Source of the DNA: CAZVFX01 sp964626565
GTDB taxonomy: Bacteria > Myxococcota_A > UBA9042 > CAIXZC01
Direction: 5' to 3'
NCBI GenBank assembly: GCA_964626565.1
Contig: CAZVFX010000068.1
Location: 1-38,729, forward strand
Length of the DNA stretch: 38,729 nucleotides
Both the position numbers and the translations under genes were made by a program. The notes beneath the pieces were generated by a model. The model was not told where the DNA came from, did no database searches, and saw only the letters and a list, made by a program, of their open reading frames with translations. Of the stretch, positions 8,248 to 14,515 are shown in pieces (the stretch's first letter is position 1; the number at the start of each line of letters is the position of its first letter).

Positions 8248-9381
8248 CTACTCCTCGACTCGGGTCTTGAACCCTTCGTAGTCCTGCGGGGTGTTCAGGT
8301 TGCTTAGAACGTCTTCACGGGCGCCCTCAAGTTGCATGAAGGTAAGGTCGTGTTGTGCGAATACGTCGATGATCTTGCGGCGCCCCTCTTTCAGGAAACT
8401 GAGCGCGGTGTCGGCGACAGTCTTTCGATAGACCGCAAAAAGAGGCTCAAAATGGTCTACCCCGGTGACCGGCACCACACCGTCGCAGCCTTTGGCTGCC
8501 GCGAGCATTCGACTCACCAGATCGAGTTTCACTTCCGGAATGTCGCACGCAGTCACAAAATTCAGGTCAGTTCCAGACTCGGCCAGCGCACTGGCGATGC
8601 CCATGAGAGGCCCCTGACCTATGGTCATGTCGGGCACAACTCTCACGCCGAGAAAGGCGTACTTCTCCGGGTCGTTGGCGCTGACAAACACATCTGAAAA
8701 GTGAGGGCGAAGTTGCTCCAGCACATGCTGAATCATCGGCTTGCCCGAAAGCGGCAAGAGGCTCTTGTCCGCACCCATTCGGCGGCTTCTGCCGCCCGCC
8801 AGGATGATCGCGGTGGCAGGCTCGCGTTCGGTCCATCGGCCATCCACGAGGTCGAAGATGGTCTCGTCGGTGTCAAAACCGTTCCCGTCGAACAGCATTA
8901 TCTTGTCGGCGTAGCTCTTCACCGCCTCGGCCGTAGGCTTGAATTTGTCTGACCGGGCGTCCCGTACCATCACAAAGAGGTCGGGTTCGGCTGCCAATCT
9001 CAGGCTGTTGGATTCCACCACCAGGACCGCACCATCGGGCAACATATCCATAAGAGCTTCAAATCCCTCGTGGAGATGCTCCTTCATGACTCTCAGCCAG
9101 TACACCTTTTCGGCGCCGGCCTTGAGCAGGCGGTCGGTATCTTTGCCCTCCGGAGGCTCAGTTTCCTCGGTAATAAAGTAGTTTGTAAGGAGGGAGGCGC
9201 AAACGCCGCATCCGTCCCCACCCCGGGGGCATTTTCCGGCCTTTTCTGCGATGGTAGTGACCTTCACCGCGATAATTGGCCGTCGACTCCGGAAGCGGCG
9301 GATGAGCGCGCAAGCAAACTCGGTCTTGCCGACATTCCGGCCGGCGGCGCCGATGAGAATCATGCCCGGAACTCTTTTCAT
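8248..9381 (-). CDS. mobA: Molybdopterin guanylyltransferase with N-terminal P-loop (MobB-like) domain
   Basis: A 377-residue fusion that converts molybdopterin to its guanine-dinucleotide form. The ATG at 9381 follows GGGAGG; an upstream in-frame start at 9420 would add 13 residues that overlap the predicted promoter. Residues 1 to about 185 are a P-loop domain (GAAGRNVGKT at 11-20) with an unusual Cys cluster C51, C58, C61. Residues 189-377 are the MobA nucleotidyltransferase, with LAGGRSRRMGADKSLLPL at 194-211 and the TACDIP metal site. It is the first gene of the cofactor operon. The P-loop half differs from classical MobB, so its exact role (adaptor or a separate GTPase) is uncertain. 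Confidence 0.85.
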   Translation of the reverse strand: MKRVPGMILIGAAGRNVGKTEFACALIRRFRSRRPIIAVKVTTIAEKAGKCPRGGDGCGVCASLLTNYFITEETEPPEGKDTDRLLKAGAEKVYWLRVMKEHLHEGFEALMDMLPDGAVLVVESNSLRLAAEPDLFVMVRDARSDKFKPTAEAVKSYADKIMLFDGNGFDTDETIFDLVDGRWTEREPATAIILAGGRSRRMGADKSLLPLSGKPMIQHVLEQLRPHFSDVFVSANDPEKYAFLGVRVVPDMTIGQGPLMGIASALAESGTDLNFVTACDIPEVKLDLVSRMLAAAKGCDGVVPVTGVDHFEPLFAVYRKTVADTALSFLKEGRRKIIDVFAQHDLTFMQLEGAREDVLSNLNTPQDYEGFKTRVEE

Positions 9382-9410
9382 TCTCCCTCCCCCGGAAAAA
9401 GCCGGAGCGT

Positions 9411-9439
9411 AGTAAACCAACTACAATTTAGGAAATCAA
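9411..9439 (-). promoter_or_regulatory. Candidate promoter of the mobBA-moaA operon
   Basis: On the minus strand TTGATT (9439-9434) and TTTACT (9416-9411) are separated by 17 bases, each with four of six consensus matches. Transcription would begin around 9404, just before the ribosome binding site of the ATG at 9381. The window between the two divergent genes is clearly AT-richer than its surroundings. Confidence 0.4.
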
Positions 9440-9448
9440 GTAAAAGTT

Positions 9449-9481
9449 TCCAGTCCGAATTTGTCGTACTCAGGGACTGGA
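9449..9481. repeat. 8-bp inverted repeat in divergent promoter region
   Basis: TCCAGTCC at 9449-9456 and GGACTGGA at 9474-9481 form perfect arms around 17 bases. The repeat covers the predicted -35 of the rluD gene and lies next to the -35 of the mob operon, a fitting place for an operator acting on both. Confidence 0.4.
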
Positions 9482-9490
9482 GCGTATGCT
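9461..9490 (+). promoter_or_regulatory. Candidate promoter of rluD-selA
   Basis: TTGTCG at 9461-9466 and TATGCT at 9485-9490 are 18 bases apart, with four of six matches each. This would start the transcript near 9497, which supports the GTG at 9518 rather than the TTG at 9461 as the translation start of the next gene. Confidence 0.38.
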
Positions 9491-9517
9491 AAGGTATGCG
9501 GCGCGAGGTGTGGTGGG

Positions 9518-10531
9518 GTGACTGAGCCGAAACAGGATGAGACGGTTCTGATTGTGGACGACCACGACGCGGGAGCTCGTCTGGACCGCTACCTCACCGC
9601 CCGGCTGGCCGTTCATTCCCGCTCCCAGGTCCAGCGCGCAATCCGCCTCGGACTGGTGACGGTAGATGGCGTCTTTCCCGGCAAAACCGGCGCCGAACTG
9701 AAGGCCGGCCAGGAAGTGTCATTCGCACCGCCTCCCGCGGCGCCATCTCGCGCCGAACCCGAAGACATCCCGCTGGACATAGTGTTTGAAGACGAGCACA
9801 TCGTCGCGGTGGACAAGCCTCCCGGCATGGTTGTTCACCCCGCGGCAGGTCATCATTCCGGGACTCTGGTAAACGCGCTGGTGAACCGCTATCCCGGAAT
9901 GCGCCAATTGGAAGGGGAGCGGCCGGGCATAGTCCATCGGCTGGACAAGGGAACCAGCGGCGTGATGGTGGTGGCTTTGAACGCCAAGGCGCGGGAACGC
10001 CTGTCGGCCCAGTTCCTGGCTCGCACGGTTTTTAAGGGTTACATCGCCATTATCGTCGGCGGCATGAAGGGGGAGACAGGCTCGATTACCCGTCCCATTT
10101 GCCGTCACCCCACCGACCGCAAACGGTTCTACTCCCGAGGTACGGACGGAAGACCGTCCGAGACCTTATGGCGGCAGGTGGCCAGAGGGGATGGCTTCTC
10201 CCTCGTAGCGGTAACAATTCTCACCGGCCGCACTCATCAGATTCGGGTGCACCTGAAGGACGAGGACCGGCCAGTGGCCGGGGACGACCTGTACAATTCG
10301 CGGTGGCGGCAGCGCATGCCCGGAGGACCTCTAGCCGATGTCCTGGAGGAGGGGCCCATGCTGCATGCTGCCTGCCTCGAGGTCGACCACCCCACCAGCG
10401 GGGAGCGACTTTGCTTTTCGGCGACACCATCCCCAAGGTTTCATAGAGCGCTGGAGATCCTGTTTCCCGGCCAAGGCACTGAACTGCTGACTGCGGCCGC
10501 GGGGCGGGACTACTTTCCAGGAGGTAGATAA
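9518..10531 (+). CDS. rluD: 23S rRNA pseudouridine synthase, RluD family
   Basis: A 337-residue RNA-modifying enzyme. Residues about 19-70 are an S4 RNA-binding domain (ARLDRYLTARLAVHSRSQVQ). The catalytic domain carries VDKPPGMVVHPAAGH, near 98-112, and GIVHRLDKGTSGVMVV, with Asp143 as the catalytic aspartate. The motif GRTHQIRVHL marks the C-terminal part. By family it isomerises uridines in large-subunit rRNA helix 69; subfamily resolution between RluD and RluC is not certain. The GTG at 9518 is chosen because an upstream TTG at 9461 falls inside the predicted promoter. Its stop TAA shares one base with the selA ATG (TAATG), so the genes are probably translated together. Confidence 0.82.
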   Translation: MTEPKQDETVLIVDDHDAGARLDRYLTARLAVHSRSQVQRAIRLGLVTVDGVFPGKTGAELKAGQEVSFAPPPAAPSRAEPEDIPLDIVFEDEHIVAVDKPPGMVVHPAAGHHSGTLVNALVNRYPGMRQLEGERPGIVHRLDKGTSGVMVVALNAKARERLSAQFLARTVFKGYIAIIVGGMKGETGSITRPICRHPTDRKRFYSRGTDGRPSETLWRQVARGDGFSLVAVTILTGRTHQIRVHLKDEDRPVAGDDLYNSRWRQRMPGGPLADVLEEGPMLHAACLEVDHPTSGERLCFSATPSPRFHRALEILFPGQGTELLTAAAGRDYFPGGR

Positions 10532-11961
10532 TGAGCAAAAGTGTACTCCGGCTGCTGCCGTCGGTGGAACTGGTGCGGCACGCGCCCGAGCTTTCGGACC
10601 TGGTCGCCGCCCACCCCGCGGGCCTGGTTACGAGCGCTATCCGCGATGTGGTCGCGGACTTGCGGCGGACTTTGCCGGACATGAAGCCGGATTCCCTGCC
10701 GGTCGATGGCAACAAACTGGCCCTCGACTTTGTCGCGGACCTTGTCGCCCAGCGGCTGAAGGCTATGCTGGCCCCCAGTCTGACGGCCGTGATCAACGGC
10801 ACGGGCGTGGTTGTGCACACCAACCTGGGCCGGGCGCCGTTGGGAGAAGCGGTCTTCCAGCGAATGCGGGAAGTAGGCCTTGGCTATTCCAACCTCGAGT
10901 ACCGGGTGTCCGAGGGTGGCCGCGGCTCACGGTTCGATCACGTTGCGGAAGGCATGCGGCTGCTCACCGGGGCGGAGGCGTGTCTGGTCGTCAACAACAA
11001 TGCCGCCGCGGTGCTGCTGGTTCTCACCGCGCTATCCCGGGGACGGGAGGTCCTCATTTCACGAGGAGAATTGGTGGAGATAGGGGGCTCGTTCCGAGTA
11101 CCGGACGTCATGGCTCAAGGGGGAGCCATTCTACGGGAGGTGGGCACTACCAATCGCACCCATTTGCGGGATTTTGAGAACGCGCTGGGTGATCGAACCG
11201 GGTTGATTCTGAAGGTCCACCGCAGCAACTACGAAGTGACCGGTTTTACGTTGGAGGTGTCGCGCACCGAACTGGTGGAGCTTGCCCACCGGCACGGCGT
11301 CCCCTACTACGAAGATGAGGGCAGCGGAATCCTGTTTGACCTGGAGCCCCACGGGATCGCCGGAGTGGAGACCGTTGCCAGGATACTTGCGGACGGCGCG
11401 GACCTCATCTCATTTTCCGGTGACAAGATGATGGGGGGGCCCCAGTCGGGCATCATCGCGGGCCGGAAGGAGTACATTCAGAAGCTGAGGCAGCACCCAC
11501 TGGCCAGGGCGCTGAGACCGGACAAGTTGACCCTGGCTGCCCTCGAGTCGATCATTTTGGCGTACCTGGACGACCGGGCAGGCCAGGAGATACCGGTGGT
11601 TTCCATGCTCACTGAGCCGTCTTCGACGACCCGAAAGAGAGCCGAGGGACTGGCCTCCTCACTCCGGAAGATCGCCGGGGTGGAGGCCGAAGTTGTGGAT
11701 AGCCTGGCTGCGGTAGGCGGTGGGTCGCTGCCCGGAGCCCGATTGCCTTCCGCCGCGGTAGCAATCGCGGTGACCGGCCTCTCCGTAACTGCACTGGAGT
11801 TGGGGCTCCGAAAGGGCAGCCCGGTAGTGGTCGCGCGCATCGAAGACGGCAGCCTGCTGCTGGACCTGAAGACCGTGGCAGATCGGGAGCTCGAAGCGGT
11901 GTGTGCCAGGATTCGGGAAATCGCGTCCGCGACTGAATCCGCAGGACCGAAAGCTGATTAG
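10531..11961 (+). CDS. selA: L-seryl-tRNA(Sec) selenium transferase SelA
   Basis: A 476-residue PLP enzyme that converts seryl-tRNA(Sec) to selenocysteinyl-tRNA(Sec) using selenophosphate. It is full length for bacterial SelA. Visible blocks are INGTGVVVHTNLGRAPLG (88-105), GEACLVVNNNAAA-like residues at 147-160, VGTTNRTHLRDF, YYEDEGSGILFDL and the PLP lysine in SFSGDKMMGGPQSG (Lys299). The start follows AGGAGG and overlaps the rluD-type stop. The neighbouring selB, selC and selD are not in the window. Its presence implies that the organism makes selenoproteins; the adjacent molybdenum and tungsten genes suggest a selenium-containing formate dehydrogenase or similar, which is inference. Confidence 0.93.
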   Translation: MSKSVLRLLPSVELVRHAPELSDLVAAHPAGLVTSAIRDVVADLRRTLPDMKPDSLPVDGNKLALDFVADLVAQRLKAMLAPSLTAVINGTGVVVHTNLGRAPLGEAVFQRMREVGLGYSNLEYRVSEGGRGSRFDHVAEGMRLLTGAEACLVVNNNAAAVLLVLTALSRGREVLISRGELVEIGGSFRVPDVMAQGGAILREVGTTNRTHLRDFENALGDRTGLILKVHRSNYEVTGFTLEVSRTELVELAHRHGVPYYEDEGSGILFDLEPHGIAGVETVARILADGADLISFSGDKMMGGPQSGIIAGRKEYIQKLRQHPLARALRPDKLTLAALESIILAYLDDRAGQEIPVVSMLTEPSSTTRKRAEGLASSLRKIAGVEAEVVDSLAAVGGGSLPGARLPSAAVAIAVTGLSVTALELGLRKGSPVVVARIEDGSLLLDLKTVADRELEAVCARIREIASATESAGPKAD

Positions 11962-12047
11962 CGACACTAAGGTGGATTCTCCGATTTGCTCTTGCCTTGC
12001 TCCCGATTATGTGGCAGCGTTAGGGTAGGTGGACCAAGGGGACAGAA

Positions 12048-12887
12048 ATGACCGATAGCGAGCGACGGCAGGAAGCTCGAAAGAAGGAGCGACTAGCGCT
12101 TGTCTTCCACTACGCCCAGGAAAAATGCGAAGTCAACACGCTCGATGTGAGCAGAGGCGGCACTTTATTGCAGACGCCGGTTCTGTTTCCATCGGGCACG
12201 TTGCTGATCCTGGAGTGCCCTTCCCTGTGCTCGCAAGGGCAGGCCATCAGGCTGCTGGCGAAAGTGGTACGAGCAACGAAGGGCTTCACCGAACGCCAGG
12301 CGCTGAGCGGCATGGGGTTGGCCTGGGTGCGCGCCTATTCGTCGTCGGGCGAGGAGCATCTCAAAGAGTTCCTCATCGATAAGCTGGGCTATGATGCCGC
12401 GGACACCGGATCGATTCAGCAGGCCCCGACCGGCGACTTCGTGTACGACTTCCCTAAGGGACTTGAACCCCTTCCTTCGGAAACCGGCGTTTCCGACCCG
12501 ACTCGTCTAAGCGACTACCAGGACAAGCGCGAGCACTTGATTACCATGCAGCGGGGGCGGTTCAAATTGGACGTCCCGATCATCTACTCGGTGCACAACA
12601 TGCACTACCGGGGCACCCTCATGGCGCTGGGCCCGGGCGGGCTGGCGGTTCACACCAAGGGTGCGCTGCCCTTCGAGTTCTCCAAGGTAACAGTTCGCTA
12701 TCCGCTGGAATCGGGGCCCGCTTCGCCCCGCATCATCCTGTTCTGCGAGACCGAGATGGTGCTTGAGCAATTCGGTAACGAGCCGGGTTTCTTCAGCGCC
12801 CGGACCCTAGGCATAGACGAGTTGGACAATCCCACCATTTTCAGAATGCACCTGAGGGCGCTGCCGCAGAAGTATCCGCGCTGGTAA
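12048..12887 (+). CDS. Tandem PilZ-domain protein
   Basis: A 279-residue soluble protein with two PilZ-like beta-barrel domains. The first has the cyclic-di-GMP contacts in order: an Arg/Lys cluster RRQEARKKER (6-15) and DVSRGGTLLQ (33-42). It ends around residue 110. The second, from about RGRFKLDVPIIY, has ALGPGGLAVHTKG in the place of D/NxSxxG, so its second motif is degenerate and it may not bind the nucleotide. Proteins of this kind relay cyclic-di-GMP levels to motility, adhesion or development. It stands alone between selA and a convergent lipoprotein gene, with an 86-base upstream gap in which I see no convincing promoter. Confidence 0.75.
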   Translation: MTDSERRQEARKKERLALVFHYAQEKCEVNTLDVSRGGTLLQTPVLFPSGTLLILECPSLCSQGQAIRLLAKVVRATKGFTERQALSGMGLAWVRAYSSSGEEHLKEFLIDKLGYDAADTGSIQQAPTGDFVYDFPKGLEPLPSETGVSDPTRLSDYQDKREHLITMQRGRFKLDVPIIYSVHNMHYRGTLMALGPGGLAVHTKGALPFEFSKVTVRYPLESGPASPRIILFCETEMVLEQFGNEPGFFSARTLGIDELDNPTIFRMHLRALPQKYPRW

Positions 12888-12903
12888 TCAGTCGAAAAGC
12901 AGG

Positions 12904-13779
12904 CTAGTCGCTCCACTCCCAGTCTTCGGGATCAGACGTATACTCAGTGGCGCTGTAGTCATCCGGGCCGGAGCCCTCGCCCCACCGCATACCGCCCGCA
13001 CTGCCGGCACCGTCGCCGCCCAAACTTGTCGCGGCAGCTTCCAGTTCAGCCATGTAGGGGCCGAGGCAGCCGGCAACCTGGAAGCCGATCGGGGTAAGCG
13101 CTGATTGGAGGGCAGCCTCGTTCTGCAGCCCGTCCGGGCCGAGAGCCGCAAGGGCTCCTGCCATAGCCGGGACCTGAGGCGTGACGCACGAGAGAATCGT
13201 TGCCATCGCGCACTTCATTTCTGCGCTGAACATCTCGTCGATCAACTGACCGGCTTCGGCCATGATCGCGCCGCAGTCCATGGCCATACATTCAGCCATC
13301 CCCTCAGCCGCCATGTCCGCATCGCCCCCGAGGGAACCGATAATCGGCCCCATGTGCTGGCATATTGCCTTTGCAAACGCACACGCCTCAGACGCAAAGT
13401 TGCAGGTGCCACCACCGGCGAAATAAGTTGGCACACTATCGCTGGAGTAGTAGCCGGCCACCACCGTATCGTCATTGCCAAACGAGGTGCCGAACGATCC
13501 TGCTGAATTAGAGAAAGTGTAGTTCACGGCGGCGCCGTTACTGAAGAAGGGAGCGCCGCCGCCCCCTCCGGGTTCTTCGAAATTGAATCCCTCACTGCTC
13601 ATGGCGAAGAGCTTCTTCTCCAGCCCCAGAAGGTCCATGGGGACCCTCGCCAGGGTTTTGTCCTGGCCGTTGACCTTGACAACGAGGATCGGAGTCCCCT
13701 CGAACTCCCGCTGCTCCTCGCAAGCCGTTGTCCCCGCCAGGGCGACCAGCAATAAGGCGACAAAAAATAGCCTTCTCAT
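12904..13779 (-). CDS. Cysteine-containing lipoprotein of unknown function
   Basis: A 291-residue protein I do not recognise. The N-terminus is a lipoprotein-like signal ending AGTTAC, with Cys20 as the lipidation candidate. A Gly/Ser/Asn-rich stretch follows (about 70-125). Residues about 125-250 hold eight or so cysteines in a helical, Met/Ala-rich region (CNFASEACAFAKAICQHMG, MAECMAMDCGAIM, KCAMATILSCVTPQ), probably disulfide-bonded helices outside the cytoplasm. The C-terminus is acidic and Trp-rich (DPEDWEWSD). It follows the outer-membrane barrel gene by 49 bases on the same strand and has its own GGAGGA site, so the two may form an operon. Confidence 0.7.
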   Translation of the reverse strand: MRRLFFVALLLVALAGTTACEEQREFEGTPILVVKVNGQDKTLARVPMDLLGLEKKLFAMSSEGFNFEEPGGGGGAPFFSNGAAVNYTFSNSAGSFGTSFGNDDTVVAGYYSSDSVPTYFAGGGTCNFASEACAFAKAICQHMGPIIGSLGGDADMAAEGMAECMAMDCGAIMAEAGQLIDEMFSAEMKCAMATILSCVTPQVPAMAGALAALGPDGLQNEAALQSALTPIGFQVAGCLGPYMAELEAAATSLGGDGAGSAGGMRWGEGSGPDDYSATEYTSDPEDWEWSD

Positions 13780-13828
13780 GTAGTGTCCTCCGTCGGCCTA
13801 ACGCGATTATAGCTATCGGCCATAAAGC

Positions 13829-14341
13829 TTACCAGTACAAATTGGCGCTGAAGCCGTGGGACACAGTACCCAAACCGAGCTTGTTGTCCGGGTCGTTGAG
13901 CACATTGAGCACGAGGCCGGTGTCTCCGCTCAAGGTGAACTGGTCCGTTACGAACCACTCGACACCCAGCCCGCCGGCGAGGTCGACAAAAGGATCAACG
14001 TCTTTGTTTTTCGAAATCTCGATGCCGCCCTTGAGGTAGACTGCGATGGGGCCGCTGGTCAGTGTGTAGTGCCGAATGGAGGGGGCCAGCTTGATTCCCC
14101 AGTTGGCTTCCTCCTTACCCTTGTCGTTGATGAACGCGTCGGCTTTCCAGCCCAGGCCCACGTCCAACTCCAGCAACATCTGCGGGCTCAAGATATACAG
14201 GATGCCGGCGGTGGTCTTGCCGCCCGTCGGAATCAGAAAGTTCATGCCGTACTTCTTCCCTGCAATGGACGCCTCCTGGGCGAACGCAGAGCCTGCGACG
14301 AACATGGATGCCATAATGAGTGCGATGGTAATCCTCTTCAT
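13829..14341 (-). CDS. Small outer-membrane beta-barrel protein
   Basis: A 170-residue protein with a clear signal peptide (cleavage after SAFA, before QEASIAGKKYG). The mature 148 residues show alternating polar and non-polar strands separated by short turns and end in an aromatic residue (FSANLYW), typical of eight-stranded OmpA/OmpX-like or OmpW-like barrels. Specific blocks are LLELDVGLGWKADAF, GPIAVYLKGGIEI and VDLAGGLGVEWFVTDQFTLS. The start follows AAGGAGG. It is divergent from the transketolase-like gene across a 174-base region that holds a 12-bp inverted repeat. A structural or small-pore role is likely but not specified by the sequence. Confidence 0.75.
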   Translation of the reverse strand: MKRITIALIMASMFVAGSAFAQEASIAGKKYGMNFLIPTGGKTTAGILYILSPQMLLELDVGLGWKADAFINDKGKEEANWGIKLAPSIRHYTLTSGPIAVYLKGGIEISKNKDVDPFVDLAGGLGVEWFVTDQFTLSGDTGLVLNVLNDPDNKLGLGTVSHGFSANLYW

Positions 14342-14418
14342 AGTCCTTCCTCCTTCTTGCCAATAGATGCCCGAATGGGTTCCTAACTTCGGTCCAGCCT
14401 AGAAACAAAGATCTTCCC

Positions 14419-14465
14419 GGTCAAGCAATTTGTTGGCGCGGGATGAGCCTCTCAATTGCTTGACC
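14419..14465. repeat. 12-bp perfect inverted repeat between divergent genes
   Basis: GGTCAAGCAATT at 14419-14430 and AATTGCTTGACC at 14454-14465 are perfect reverse complements separated by 23 bases. The arms lie in the only regulatory space between the outer-membrane barrel gene and the transketolase-like gene. They could bind a dimeric regulator or form a hairpin ahead of the transketolase ribosome binding site. Confidence 0.6.
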
Positions 14466-14515
14466 CATCGGCGGCGGCCAACCATAATGGTTTTTCGCCG
14501 CGATAAGGAGGCGCC

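Noticed and set aside
6865..8307. 480-codon open frame antisense to the moaA and MOSC-Mog genes
   Set aside because: It covers two genes whose catalytic motifs are intact on the other strand, has no domain pattern or good ribosome site, and GC-rich coding sequence commonly opens such antisense frames.
10531..11961. A selenoprotein gene with an in-frame TGA near selA
   Set aside because: All recognised genes end where their families normally end; I found no frame continuing in-family past a TGA.
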